Assembly: GCF_002223055.1 (NCBI RefSeq)
Contig: NZ_NKFL01000006.1
Location: 930,001-994,000, forward strand
DNA: 64,000 nucleotides
Source: Burkholderia sp. HI2500
GTDB lineage: Bacteria; Pseudomonadota; Gammaproteobacteria; Burkholderiales; Burkholderiaceae
Direction of reading: 5' to 3'
The first letter of the stretch is position 1. Every line of letters begins with the position of its first letter. The translations under genes were made by a program, and so were the position numbers. The notes beneath the pieces were generated by a model. That model was not told the DNA's origin. It saw only the letters and a program-made list of their open reading frames with translations, and made no database searches. This document shows positions 15,774 through 24,682 of this stretch, piece by piece.

Positions 15774-16667
15774 ATGACGATGAAACCTCTCGACAAGACG
15801 ATGTCCGCGCGCGACGTGGTCGCGCAACTCGCCGACGGCATGACGATCGGCATCGGCGGATGGGGGCCGCGGCGCAAGCCGATGGCGCTGGTGCGCGAGA
15901 TCGCGCGCTCGAACCTGAAGGACCTGACGATCGTCGCGTACGGCGGCGCCGATGTCGGCCTGCTGTGCGCGGCGGACAAGGTGCGCAAGGTGGTGTTCGG
16001 CTTCGTGTCGCTCGACGTGATTCCGCTCGAACCGCATTTCCGCCGGGCCCGCGAGCAGGGCCGCGTCGACGTGCTCGAACTCGACGAAGGGATGCTGCAG
16101 CTCGGCCTGCGCGCGGCCGCCGCGCGCCTGCCGTTCCTGCCGACGCGTGCCGGGCTCGGCACCGCGCTGCTCGATCACGCGCCGCAACTGCGCACCGTGC
16201 AATCGCCGTACGACGACGGCGAGACGCTGCTCGCGATGCCCGCGATCGACCTCGACGTCGCGCTGCTGCACGTGAACGCGGCCGACCGGATGGGCAATAC
16301 GCGCATCGACGGCCCCGATCCGTTCTTCGATGCGTGGATGGCGCGGGCCGCACAGCGCTGCTACGTGTCGGCGGAAACGCTCGACGCATCGCTCGCGAGC
16401 GAAGACCTCGACGCGGCCAAACGCAACCCGTTCGAGCGCTCGCTCGTCACCGGCGTCGTGCATGCGCCGGGCGGCGCGCACCCGACGTCGTGCGGGCCGG
16501 CCTACGGCTGGGACCTGCCGCACCTGCGCGCGTACTGCGCGAGCGCGGAAGACGACGCGAAAACGACGGCGTACCTGCGCGACGTGGTCGGCCAGGACGA
16601 ACGCCGGTACCTCGAAGGCGTCGGCGGTCTGTCGCACGTGACGACGCTGCCGTTGCCGATTCTGTAA
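15774..16667 (+). CDS. ipdA: Ring-C-opening CoA-transferase-like hydrolase, alpha subunit (IpdA)
   Basis: A 297-aa family I CoA-transferase alpha-like subunit: GMTIGIGGWGPRRKPMALVREIAR near 22-45 and the VLELDEGMLQLGLRAAAARLPFLPTRAGLG core near 100-129. Glu105 sits in the position of the glutamate I recall as catalytic in mycobacterial IpdA. With IpdB it would hydrolyse the last steroid ring (ring C) of the COCHEA-CoA intermediate; Comamonas names are ScdL1L2. Start at 15774 (an alternative ATG at 15780). It is 10 bp from ipdB. Ordinary 3-oxoacid CoA-transferases are shorter and lack this context. Confidence 0.88.
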   Translation: MTMKPLDKTMSARDVVAQLADGMTIGIGGWGPRRKPMALVREIARSNLKDLTIVAYGGADVGLLCAADKVRKVVFGFVSLDVIPLEPHFRRAREQGRVDVLELDEGMLQLGLRAAAARLPFLPTRAGLGTALLDHAPQLRTVQSPYDDGETLLAMPAIDLDVALLHVNAADRMGNTRIDGPDPFFDAWMARAAQRCYVSAETLDASLASEDLDAAKRNPFERSLVTGVVHAPGGAHPTSCGPAYGWDLPHLRAYCASAEDDAKTTAYLRDVVGQDERRYLEGVGGLSHVTTLPLPIL

Positions 16668-16677
16668 AGGAGCGCCT

Positions 16678-17475
16678 GTGAGCGAATCTCTCGACCATTC
16701 CCTCGCGGAACTGATGATCGTCGCGTCCGCGCGACTCTGGCGCGACGACGGCGAAGTGCTGGCGACCGGCATCGGCACGGGCCCGCGGCTCGCGGCCGGC
16801 CTCGCGCGGCTCGCGTACAACAACGGGCTGATGCTGACCGACGGCGAAGCGTATCTCGTCGAGGAGCCGGTGCCGCTGGGGCCCCGCCCCGACGGCTACC
16901 GCGTGAAGGCGAGCGGCTGGATGACCTACGAGCGCGTGTTCGACTGCCTGTGGCACGGCCGCCGCCATGCGCTCGTGATGCCGACGCAGATCGACTGCTT
17001 CGGCCAGGCCAACATCTCGTGGCTCGGCGACGACTACGCGCGCCCGAAAACCCAGCTGCTCGGCGCGCGCGGCTTCCCCGGCAACACGACGAACCACGCG
17101 AACTCGTTCTTCGTCAGCGGCCACGGCAAGCGCACGTTCGTCGAACGCGAAGTCGACATGGTGTGCACGGTCGGCTACAACCCGGCGCGCCGGCTGCCCG
17201 GGATGAAGACCTTCGTCGACCTGCGCAGCATCGTCACCGACCTGTGCGTGATGGATTTCGGCGGGCCGGACCATGCGATCCGCGTGCGTTCGCTGCATCC
17301 GGGCGTGAGCTTCGACGAGGTGCAGGACGCGACCGGCTTCCCGCTGATCGCCGTACCCGACCTCGGTACGACGGCCCCGCCGAACGCGGAAGACCTGCGC
17401 ATCGTGCGTGCGCTCGATCCGCACAACCTGCGCGCGGCGATCGTGCGCAACAATCCGGCGCCGCGCCGGGGATGA
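16678..17475 (+). CDS. ipdB: Ring-C-opening CoA-transferase-like hydrolase, beta subunit (IpdB)
   Basis: A 265-aa partner of IpdA, beginning at a GTG preceded by AAGGAG. The family segments ELMIVASARLWRDDGEVLATGIGTGPRLAAGLARL and DCFGQANISWLGDDYARPKTQLLGARGFPGN are visible. The usual catalytic glutamate motif of true CoA-transferases (SENG) is absent, consistent with a hydrolase rather than a transferase. Its stop overlaps the upstream of the next crotonase gene. The heterotetramer would act in the cytoplasm in ring C opening. Confidence 0.86.
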   Translation: MSESLDHSLAELMIVASARLWRDDGEVLATGIGTGPRLAAGLARLAYNNGLMLTDGEAYLVEEPVPLGPRPDGYRVKASGWMTYERVFDCLWHGRRHALVMPTQIDCFGQANISWLGDDYARPKTQLLGARGFPGNTTNHANSFFVSGHGKRTFVEREVDMVCTVGYNPARRLPGMKTFVDLRSIVTDLCVMDFGGPDHAIRVRSLHPGVSFDEVQDATGFPLIAVPDLGTTAPPNAEDLRIVRALDPHNLRAAIVRNNPAPRRG

Positions 17476-17483
17476 GGCACGAC

Positions 17484-18416
17484 ATGGAAGCGACCCAGGT
17501 GACCTTTGGCGACGGTGTCGTCGACTACGCGGTCGAAGATGGCATCGCGACGATCACGATGAACCGCCCCGAGTATCACAACGCGCAGAACTCGAAGATG
17601 ACGTATGCGCTCGACGCGGCGTTCCGGCGCGCGGCGCACGACGACGCGGTGAAGGCGATCGTGCTCGCGGGCGCCGGCAAGCATTTCTCGGCGGGCCACG
17701 ACATCGGCACGCCGGGCCGCGACATCCACGAGTCGTTCGATCGCGCGTCGCTGTGGTACGACCACGTCGACAAGGAGGGCGGCGAATTCCTCTATGCGCG
17801 CGAACAGGAGGTGTACCTCGGGATGTGCCGACGCTGGCGCGACCTGCCGAAGCCGACGATCGCGATGGTGCAGGGCGCGTGCATCGCCGGCGGCCTGATG
17901 CTCGCGTGGGTGTGCGACCTGATCGTCGCGTCCGAGGATGCGTTCTTCGCCGATCCGGTCGTGCGGATGGGGATTCCGGGCGTCGAGTATTTCGCGCATG
18001 CGTACGAGCTCAACCCGCGCATCGCGAAGGAGTTCCTGTTCCTCGGCGAGCGGATGCCGGCCGAGCGCGCGTACCAGATGGGGATGGTCAACCGCGTGGT
18101 GCCGCGCGAGCGGCTGCGCGACGCGACCTATGCGATCGCCGCGAAGATCGCGACGATGCCGCGCCTCGGGCTCACGCTGACCAAGCAGGCGCTGAACCAC
18201 GTCGAGGAACTGCAGGGCAAGCGCGCGGCGATGGACGCGGCGTTCGCGTGGCATCACTTTGCGCATGCGCACAACGAACTGGTGAGCGGCGACCGCCTCG
18301 GCGGCTACGACGCGCGCAGCATGGCCAGCTCGCAGCGCCAGCCGAACGGCGCGAACCGTAGCGAGGCACAGGAGCCGGCACCGGCGCCGGTCGCCGTCAA
18401 CGGAGCCGCCGCATGA
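17484..18416 (+). CDS. Ring-D hydrolase of the crotonase family (EchA20-like)
   Basis: A 310-aa crotonase-fold protein, longer than ordinary enoyl-CoA hydratases, with MNRPEYHNAQNSKMTYALDAA, the oxyanion segment AGKHFSAGHDIG and IAMVQGACIAGGLMLAWVCDLIVASEDAFFADP. The long DRASLWYDHVDKEGGEFLYAREQEVYLGMCRRWRDLPKP insert is typical of EchA20/ScdY, which hydrolyses the five-membered ring D. I start at the ATG at 17484, six bases after GAGG; the ATG at 17472 overlapping the ipdB stop is also possible. The end overlaps ipdC by four bases. The C-terminal 25 residues are Ala/Pro-rich and probably disordered. Confidence 0.85.
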   Translation: MEATQVTFGDGVVDYAVEDGIATITMNRPEYHNAQNSKMTYALDAAFRRAAHDDAVKAIVLAGAGKHFSAGHDIGTPGRDIHESFDRASLWYDHVDKEGGEFLYAREQEVYLGMCRRWRDLPKPTIAMVQGACIAGGLMLAWVCDLIVASEDAFFADPVVRMGIPGVEYFAHAYELNPRIAKEFLFLGERMPAERAYQMGMVNRVVPRERLRDATYAIAAKIATMPRLGLTLTKQALNHVEELQGKRAAMDAAFAWHHFAHAHNELVSGDRLGGYDARSMASSQRQPNGANRSEAQEPAPAPVAVNGAAA

Positions 18417-19501
18417 GCACGACGCTGCATACGCCTTTATGCGACCTGCTCGGCTGCCGCTATCCGATCGTGCAGACCGCGATGGGCTGGGTGGCCGATG
18501 CACGGCTCGTCGCGGCCACCGGCAACGCCGGCGGCTTCGGCTTCCTGGCCGGCGCGACGCTCGAACCCGACCAGGTCGAGGCCGAGATCCTGAAAGTGAA
18601 GTCGCTGACGGACCAGCCGTTCGGCATCAACTTCCACATGTTCCAGAAGAACGCGCAGCAGGTCGTCGAACTGGCGATCAAGCACCGGCTGCGCGCGGTG
18701 AGCTACGGCCGCGGGCCCGATGCGAAGACGATCCGCCGCTTCAAGGATGCCGGCATCGTCTGCATGCCGACCGTCGGCGCACCGAAGCATGCGGCGAAAG
18801 CGGTTGAACTCGGCGCGGACATCGTGACGGTGCAGGGCGCGGAAGGCGGCGGCCACACCGGCTCGGTGCCGACCACGCTGCTGCTGCCGAAGGTGCTCGA
18901 CGCGGTGCGCGTGCCGGTGGTCGCGGCCGGCGGGTTCTTCGACGGGCGCGGGCTGGCTGCTGCGCTCGCGTACGGCGCGGCCGGCATCGCGATGGGCACG
19001 CGCTTCCTGATGAGCGCCGAATCGCCGGTGCCGCGCGAGACGCTCGAGCGCTACGTCGCGGTCGGCGACCCGGCACGCATCCGCGTGTCGGACGCGCTCG
19101 ACGGGCTGCCGCAACGGATGATCGACAACCCGTACCTGATGAAGCTCGAACGCTTCGGCCCGCTGCGCCGCACGTGGTTCGCGTTGAAGACGGCGGAAGC
19201 CTGGCGGCGCCAGAACGGGCTGAGCACCGGCGACATGCTCGGCCTCGCGCTCAAGGCACTGCGCTCGCATGACTACACCGCCAGCCAGACGCTGATGGCC
19301 GCGAACGCGCCGTTCCTGATCCAGCGCGCGATCGTCGAAGGCCGCCCGGATGAAGGCGTGCTGCCGAGCGGCCAGGCGGCCGCGATGATCGGCGCGATCG
19401 AATCGTGCGACGCATTGATCGCACGGATCGTCGCGGACGCCGGCGAGCGGCTCGACGCACTGGCCGCGCTGCGCGGCGCGCCGGCCGCACGGGCTGCGTG
19501 A
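18413..19501 (+). CDS. ipdC: IpdC-like flavin oxidoreductase (nitronate monooxygenase family)
   Basis: A 362-aa FMN-binding TIM-barrel protein of the 2-nitropropane-dioxygenase/NMO family: PIVQTAMGWVADARLVAATGNAGGFGFLAG at the start, VQGAEGGGHTGSVPTTLLLP (FMN/phosphate) and AAGGFFDGRGLAAALAYGAAGIAMGTRFL. In steroid degraders the homolog IpdC (ScdK) introduces a double bond into the indane CoA intermediate before EchA20 opens ring D. It is coupled to the crotonase upstream (ATGA). Context distinguishes it from a generic nitronate monooxygenase. Confidence 0.87.
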   Translation: MSTTLHTPLCDLLGCRYPIVQTAMGWVADARLVAATGNAGGFGFLAGATLEPDQVEAEILKVKSLTDQPFGINFHMFQKNAQQVVELAIKHRLRAVSYGRGPDAKTIRRFKDAGIVCMPTVGAPKHAAKAVELGADIVTVQGAEGGGHTGSVPTTLLLPKVLDAVRVPVVAAGGFFDGRGLAAALAYGAAGIAMGTRFLMSAESPVPRETLERYVAVGDPARIRVSDALDGLPQRMIDNPYLMKLERFGPLRRTWFALKTAEAWRRQNGLSTGDMLGLALKALRSHDYTASQTLMAANAPFLIQRAIVEGRPDEGVLPSGQAAAMIGAIESCDALIARIVADAGERLDALAALRGAPAARAA

Positions 19502-19525
19502 AAACATAACAGGGAGGCTTTGGAG

Positions 19526-20335
19526 ATGACAGCATCCAACCAACCGGCCGGCGCGACGCCGTTCCGGATCGATCGTGCCGATGGCATCGCCGAACTGGTG
19601 ATCGCCCATCCGCCCGTAAACGCGCTCGACGCACAGGGCTGGCTTGCGCTCTCGCGCGCGCTCGACGCGCTCGGCGCGGACGACGACGTGCGCGTGATCA
19701 TCGTACGCGGCGAAGGGCGCGGCTTCTGCGCGGGCGTCGACATCAAGGAACTGGCCGCGCATCCGGAGCGGATCGTGGCGGTCAACGCGGGCAACTACGA
19801 GACGTTCCGCGCGGTGCACCGCAACCCGAAGCCGGTGATCGCGGCCGTGCACGGCTTCGTGCTCGGCGGCGGGATCGGCATCTGCGGGGCGGCGGACATC
19901 GTCGTCGCGGCCGACTGCGCGCGCTTCGGCGTGCCCGAGATCGACCGCGGCGCGATGGGCGGCGGCGCGCACCTGCAGCGGCTGTTCGGCGTGCAGAAGG
20001 TGCGCGCGATGTACTTCACCGGCGACATGATCGACGCGGCGGAAGCTTACCGGCTCGGCGCGGTCGAGCAGGTCGTGACGCGCGACGCGCTGCGCGACGC
20101 GGCGCTCGCGATCGCCCGCAAGATCGCGACGAAGAGCCCGGCGATGGTGCGGCTCGCGAAGGAGGCGCTGAACGGCGTCGAGGACGGCGATCTCGAGGAC
20201 AAGTACCGCTGGGAGCAGGGCTTCACGCTGCAGGCGTACATGACCAACGACTCGACGGAAGCGCGTGCCGCGTTCGTCGAGAAGCGCGATGCGCGTTTCG
20301 ATGCGCAGGCAACCGCCGAGGAGGCACGCGCATGA
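19526..20335 (+). CDS. Enoyl-CoA hydratase/isomerase family protein
   Basis: A 269-aa crotonase: HPPVNALDAQGWLALSRAL, oxyanion loop GEGRGFCAGVDIKELAAH and AAVHGFVLGGGIGICGAADIVVAADCARFGVPEI. Start ATG at 19526 with GGGAGG eight bases upstream; a TTG six bases earlier is a weaker choice. The catalytic glutamate of true hydratases appears replaced in GAMGGGAHLQRLFG, so it may be an isomerase or an alternate hydrolase. In this operon it fits the beta-oxidation-like steps of ring C/D products (ScdE-like position). It overlaps the next gene by ATGA. Confidence 0.78.
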   Translation: MTASNQPAGATPFRIDRADGIAELVIAHPPVNALDAQGWLALSRALDALGADDDVRVIIVRGEGRGFCAGVDIKELAAHPERIVAVNAGNYETFRAVHRNPKPVIAAVHGFVLGGGIGICGAADIVVAADCARFGVPEIDRGAMGGGAHLQRLFGVQKVRAMYFTGDMIDAAEAYRLGAVEQVVTRDALRDAALAIARKIATKSPAMVRLAKEALNGVEDGDLEDKYRWEQGFTLQAYMTNDSTEARAAFVEKRDARFDAQATAEEARA

Positions 20336-21501
20336 ACCTGACCTATACGCCGCAGCAACAGGCGTTCCGCGCGGAGATCCGCGCATGGCTCGCGGCGCAC
20401 GTGCCGCGCGAGCGCTTGCCGAGCTTCGACACCGAGGAAGGCTTCGCCGCGCACCGCGAATGGGAGCGCACGTTGCACTCCGGCCGCTGGAGCATGGTCA
20501 CGTGGCCGCGCGAACTCGGCGGCCGCGGCTGCGACCTGATCGAGTGGCTGATCTTCGAGGAAGAGTACTGGCGTGCCGACGCGCCGATGCGCGTGAACCA
20601 GAACGGCATCTTCCTGCTCGGCCCGACGCTGATGGATTTCGGTACGGCCGAGCAGAAGGCGCGCTTCCTGCCCGCGATGGCGGCCGGCGAGCACGTGTGG
20701 GCGCAGGGCTGGTCGGAGCCGAACGCGGGCTCGGACATGGCCGCGATCCGCACGACGGCCGCCCGCATCGGCGACGAATACGTGCTGAACGGCCAGAAGA
20801 TCTGGTCGACGCGCGCGGTGTGGGCCGACTGGTTGTTCGGCCTGTTCCGCAGCGATCCCGAATCGTCGCGTCACCACGGGCTCACGTTCCTGATGGTGCC
20901 GCTGTCCGCGCCGGGCATCACGGTGCGGCCGATCCGCCAGCTGAACGGGCAGACCGGCTTCGCGGAAATCTTCTTCGACGATGTGCGTGTGCCGGTAGAG
21001 AACCGGCTGGCAGCGGAAGGCGCGGGCTGGCAGGTCGCGATGGCGACGGCCGGGTTCGAGCGCGGGCTGATGCTGCGTTCGCCGGCACGCTTCCAGCGCA
21101 CTGCACAGGCGCTGCGCGACCTGTATCTCGCGCACCGTGACAGCGCCGACCGCGATCCGACGCTGCGCGAGCGCGTGGTGCAGGCGTGGATGGATGCGCA
21201 GGCCTATGCGCTGTCGACCTACGCGACCGCGAGCCGGCTGCTGAAGGGCGGCCATATCGGCGCGGAATCGAGCACCAACAAGGTGTTCTGGTCGGAACTC
21301 GATTTGCGCATGCACCAGACCGCGCTCGACATCCTCGGCGCGCACGGCGAGATCGTCCCACAGACGGCCGCGCAGCACGCGACGCTCGGCCACTGGCTCG
21401 ACGGCTTCCTGTTCGCACAGGCCGGCACGATCTACGCGGGCACCAACGAGATCCAGCGCAACATCGTCGCCGAACGGATGCTCGGCATGCCGCGTGCGTA
21501 A
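20332..21501 (+). CDS. Acyl-CoA dehydrogenase, subunit A of pair 1
   Basis: A 389-aa acyl-CoA dehydrogenase. It has the FAD/substrate motif WSEPNAGSDMAAIRT and the C-terminal family motif YAGTNEIQRNIVAERMLGMPR. It overlaps the crotonase gene upstream and is followed 35 bp later by a shorter acyl-CoA dehydrogenase-like gene. In steroid degraders such adjacent unlike subunits often form alpha2beta2 enzymes that accept bulky ring substrates (FadE30/ScdC-type). It would work on the bicyclic CoA ester and pass electrons to the EtfBA encoded at 47-48.7 kb. The exact substrate cannot be read from sequence. Confidence 0.82.
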   Translation: MNLTYTPQQQAFRAEIRAWLAAHVPRERLPSFDTEEGFAAHREWERTLHSGRWSMVTWPRELGGRGCDLIEWLIFEEEYWRADAPMRVNQNGIFLLGPTLMDFGTAEQKARFLPAMAAGEHVWAQGWSEPNAGSDMAAIRTTAARIGDEYVLNGQKIWSTRAVWADWLFGLFRSDPESSRHHGLTFLMVPLSAPGITVRPIRQLNGQTGFAEIFFDDVRVPVENRLAAEGAGWQVAMATAGFERGLMLRSPARFQRTAQALRDLYLAHRDSADRDPTLRERVVQAWMDAQAYALSTYATASRLLKGGHIGAESSTNKVFWSELDLRMHQTALDILGAHGEIVPQTAAQHATLGHWLDGFLFAQAGTIYAGTNEIQRNIVAERMLGMPRA

Positions 21502-21536
21502 GCGCGCCGGCGCCACTCTTACAGAACGGACATCGT

Positions 21537-22604
21537 ATGGATTTCGTATTCGATGAAGACCAGGAAGCGCTCGCGGACAGCGTGAAGCGCCTGCTGATGA
21601 CCGAGATGACGCCCGAGCTGATCCGCGAGCTGTGGGCCACGCCGACTGGGCGCTCGGACGACCTGTGGGCGCTGTTCGCGTCGCAGGGGTTGACCGCCGT
21701 GTCGGTGCCCGAGGCGCACGGCGGCCTCGGCCTGACCGAAGCGGAATGGGCGCTGCTCGCGCAGGCCTACGGCTATTTCGGCAGCCCCGAGCCGCTGCTC
21801 GATACGGCGCTCGTATCGGCCGGCGTACTCGCGCGGCTGCCGGCGAGCGACTGGCGCGACGCATTGCTGCGCGACATCGCCGAAGGGCGCGCGCGCGTCG
21901 CGCTCGTGCATCCGGTGAATCCGTATGCGGCCGACGTGCATGTCGCGCAGACGCTGCTGTGCGAGCACCGCGGCGAGCTGCACCGCGTCGATCCGGCGCA
22001 ATGCGCATGGCGTGCGGTTGACAGCGTCGACCCGTCGCGGCGGCTGTTCACGCTCGACTGGGAACCGTCGGCGGCCACGCGCATCGCGAGCGCCGACGCG
22101 GCCGCACCGCTGCTGAATCGTGCGCTCGACCACGGCGCGTTCGCGGTCGCCGCGCAACTGCTCGGCCTCACGCAGCGCGTGCTCGACGTCGCGATCGACT
22201 ACAGCGCGCAGCGCAAGCAGTTCGGCAAGGCGATCGGTTCGTACCAGGCGCTCAAGCACCTGCTCGCCGATGTCGCGATCCGCTACGAGTTCGCGCGGCC
22301 GGTGGTGGCGCGCGCCGCGCAGGCGATCGCCGACGATCACCCGCAGCGCGCGGTGTTCGTGTCGCACGCGAAGCTCGCGGCGACGTCGGCCGCGCAACTG
22401 GCCGCACGCCACTCGATGCAGGTGCACGGCGCGATCGGCTACACGTGGGAGCTCGACCTGCAGATCTTCATGAAACGCATCTGGGCGCTGTCCGGCAGCT
22501 GGGGCGACAGCGCGTTCCACAAGGCCCGCGTGGCCGACGCGATCCTCGGCGACGCGTTGCCGATCGGCCCCGCGCAGACCTTCGACCTCGAGGAATTGAA
22601 CTGA
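21537..22604 (+). CDS. Acyl-CoA dehydrogenase-like protein, subunit B of pair 1
   Basis: A 355-aa protein, shorter and more divergent than its neighbour, with LFASQGLTAVSVPEAHGGLGLTEAEWALL, the C-terminal helix segment YSAQRKQFGKAIGSYQALKHLLADVAI and HGAIGYTWELDLQIFMKRIW. The middle domain lacks the SEPxAGSD motif kept by subunit A, so it looks like the beta subunit of a heteromeric enzyme. Start ATG at 21537; the frame upstream is antisense-style shadow of the previous gene. Its TGA shares one base with the thiolase ATG, so translation is coupled. Confidence 0.82.
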   Translation: MDFVFDEDQEALADSVKRLLMTEMTPELIRELWATPTGRSDDLWALFASQGLTAVSVPEAHGGLGLTEAEWALLAQAYGYFGSPEPLLDTALVSAGVLARLPASDWRDALLRDIAEGRARVALVHPVNPYAADVHVAQTLLCEHRGELHRVDPAQCAWRAVDSVDPSRRLFTLDWEPSAATRIASADAAAPLLNRALDHGAFAVAAQLLGLTQRVLDVAIDYSAQRKQFGKAIGSYQALKHLLADVAIRYEFARPVVARAAQAIADDHPQRAVFVSHAKLAATSAAQLAARHSMQVHGAIGYTWELDLQIFMKRIWALSGSWGDSAFHKARVADAILGDALPIGPAQTFDLEELN

Positions 22605-23755
22605 TGAGACAAGCCTATATCGTCGACGCGCTGCGCACGCCGACCGGCCGCCGCAAGGGCGGGCTCGCGCACGTGCACGCGGCGGACCTCGGCGGCTTCG
22701 TGCTGAAGACGCTGGTCGAGCGCAACGCGATTCCCGCCGATGAATACGACGACGTGGTGTTCGGCTGCGTCGACACGATCGGCCCGCTCGCGGGCAACAT
22801 CGCGCGCACCTGCTGGCTCGCGGCCGGGCTGCCGCTGCAGGTGCCGGGCGTGACGGTCGATCGCCAGTGCGGCTCGTCGCAGCAGGCCGTGCACTTCGCC
22901 GCGCAGGCGGTGATGAGCGGCGTGCAGGATGTGGTGGTGGCCGGCGGCGTGCAAACGATGACGCAGATCCCGATCTCGTCCGCGATGACCTGCGCCGCGC
23001 CGCTCGGCTTCAACGACCCGTTCTCGGGCAGCACCGGCTGGCGCGCGCGCTTCGGCGATGCGCCGGTGTCGCAGTTCGTCGCCGCGCAGCGGATCGCCGA
23101 TCACTGGAACCTGTCGCGCGACGCGATGGAGCGCTATGCGCTGGAGAGCCACCGCCGCGCGGTTGCGGCGATCGAGGCCGGGCATTTCAAGCGGGAAATC
23201 GTGCCGCTCGAAGGCGTGATGCACGACGAGACGCCACGCCCCGATACGTCGCTGGAAAAGATGGCGACGCTCGAGCCGCTGACGCCGGGCGGCTCGCTGA
23301 CGGCGGCCGTCGCGAGCCAGACGTGCGACGCGGCGGCGGCGCTGCTGATCGTGTCGGAGGAGGCGTTGAAGCGCTACGGCCTCACGCCGCGTGCACGCAT
23401 CCATCACCTGAGCGTGCTCGGCGACGATCCGCTGTGGATGCTCACCGCGCCGATTCCCGCGACGAAGGCGGCGCTGAAGAAGAGTGGCCTCGACTGGTCT
23501 CGGATCGACGTCGTCGAGATGAACGAGGCATTCGCGTCGGTCGCGCAGGCCTGGCTCGCCGATACGCGTTTCCCGCACGAAAAGACCAACCCGAACGGCG
23601 GCGGGATCGCGCTCGGCCATCCGCTCGGCGCGACCGGCGCACGGCTGATGACGACGCTGCTGCACGAACTGGAACGCACGGGCGGCCGCTACGGGCTGCA
23701 GACGATGTGCGAAGGCGGCGGCCTCGCGAACGTCACGATCATCGAGCGCCTGTGA
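22604..23755 (+). CDS. Thiolase, FadA6/ScdF-like
   Basis: A 383-aa thiolase with nucleophile Cys89 (DRQCGSSQQ), His339 (GGGIALGHPLGATGAR) and Cys369 (TMCEGGG), so all catalytic residues are present. Length is normal. It is placed between the two acyl-CoA dehydrogenase pairs and would release acetyl-CoA from 3-oxo intermediates formed from ring C/D, the role of mycobacterial FadA6. The ATG at 22604 overlaps the previous stop; a longer frame upstream is shadow. A second thiolase lies at 28420, so which one does which step is open. Confidence 0.85.
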   Translation: MRQAYIVDALRTPTGRRKGGLAHVHAADLGGFVLKTLVERNAIPADEYDDVVFGCVDTIGPLAGNIARTCWLAAGLPLQVPGVTVDRQCGSSQQAVHFAAQAVMSGVQDVVVAGGVQTMTQIPISSAMTCAAPLGFNDPFSGSTGWRARFGDAPVSQFVAAQRIADHWNLSRDAMERYALESHRRAVAAIEAGHFKREIVPLEGVMHDETPRPDTSLEKMATLEPLTPGGSLTAAVASQTCDAAAALLIVSEEALKRYGLTPRARIHHLSVLGDDPLWMLTAPIPATKAALKKSGLDWSRIDVVEMNEAFASVAQAWLADTRFPHEKTNPNGGGIALGHPLGATGARLMTTLLHELERTGGRYGLQTMCEGGGLANVTIIERL

Positions 23756-23788
23756 GCGCGCCACCTTCACGATCCACGAGGCACAAGC

Positions 23789-24679
23789 ATGGGAATCTGT
23801 AACGGACGCACCGTCATCATCACCGGCGCGGGTGGCGGGCTCGGGCGCGAATACGCGCTGGCGTTCGCGGCCGAAGGCGCGGCGGTCGTCGTCAACGACA
23901 TCCGGCACGATGCCGCGCAAGCGGTCGTCGACGAGATCGCCAGTCGAGGTAAAACCGGCGGCGGCCGCGCGCTCGCGAATGCGGACGACATCACGCAGGT
24001 CGACACCGCTCAGCGGATCGTCGATGCAGCGCGCGAAGCATTCGGCGACGTGCACGTGCTCGTCAACAACGCGGGCATCTGCCGCGACAAGATGTTCACG
24101 AGCATGACCGAAACCGACTGGGACGACGTGATGCGCGTGCACCTGCGCGGCCACTTCTGCCTGTCGAGCGTGCTGGCGCGTGTGTGGCGCGATGCGGCGA
24201 AGGCCGGCAATCCGGTCGACGCGCGGATCGTCAACACGAGTTCGGGCGCCGGGCTGCAAGGCTCGATCGGCCAGTCGAACTACGGCGCGGCGAAGGCCGG
24301 GATCGCCGCGCTCACGCTGATGCAGGCGGCCGAGCTGCAGCGCTACGGCGTGCGCGTGAACGCGCTGGCGCCGGCCGCGCGCACGTCGATGACCGAAGGC
24401 GTGTTCGCCGACATGATGAAGAAGCCCGAGGACGGCGGCTTCGACTATTTCGATCCGGCCAACGTCGCGCCGCTGGTCGTGTGGCTCGGCAGCGCGCTGT
24501 CGGCCGACGTGACGGGCCAGGTGTTCGAGGTCGCGGGCGGGATGATCGCGGTCGCGGAAGGCTGGCGCACCGGCCCGAGCGTCGATCGCGGCGCGCGCTG
24601 GGAAGCGGCCGAGGTCGGCCCGGCGGTGGCACAGCTGCTCGCCGCTGCGCGTCCCGCGCAGCGCGTGTACGGGAGTTGA
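23789..24679 (+). CDS. SDR of the MFE-2/Hsd4A type (hydroxyacyl-CoA or 17beta-HSD)
   Basis: A 296-aa short-chain dehydrogenase. It has the nucleotide motif GAGGGLGREYALAFA, LVNNAGICRDKMF and the intact triad (Ser in NTSSGAGL, Tyr-x3-Lys in NYGAAKAG). GLGREYA and NNAGICRD are signatures of the peroxisomal multifunctional-enzyme type 2 dehydrogenase branch, to which mycobacterial Hsd4A and Rv3548c belong. Those act as 3-hydroxyacyl-CoA or 17beta-hydroxysteroid dehydrogenases. It stands three bases before the next acyl-CoA dehydrogenase gene. Confidence 0.82.
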   Translation: MGICNGRTVIITGAGGGLGREYALAFAAEGAAVVVNDIRHDAAQAVVDEIASRGKTGGGRALANADDITQVDTAQRIVDAAREAFGDVHVLVNNAGICRDKMFTSMTETDWDDVMRVHLRGHFCLSSVLARVWRDAAKAGNPVDARIVNTSSGAGLQGSIGQSNYGAAKAGIAALTLMQAAELQRYGVRVNALAPAARTSMTEGVFADMMKKPEDGGFDYFDPANVAPLVVWLGSALSADVTGQVFEVAGGMIAVAEGWRTGPSVDRGARWEAAEVGPAVAQLLAAARPAQRVYGS

Positions 24680-24682
24680 GCG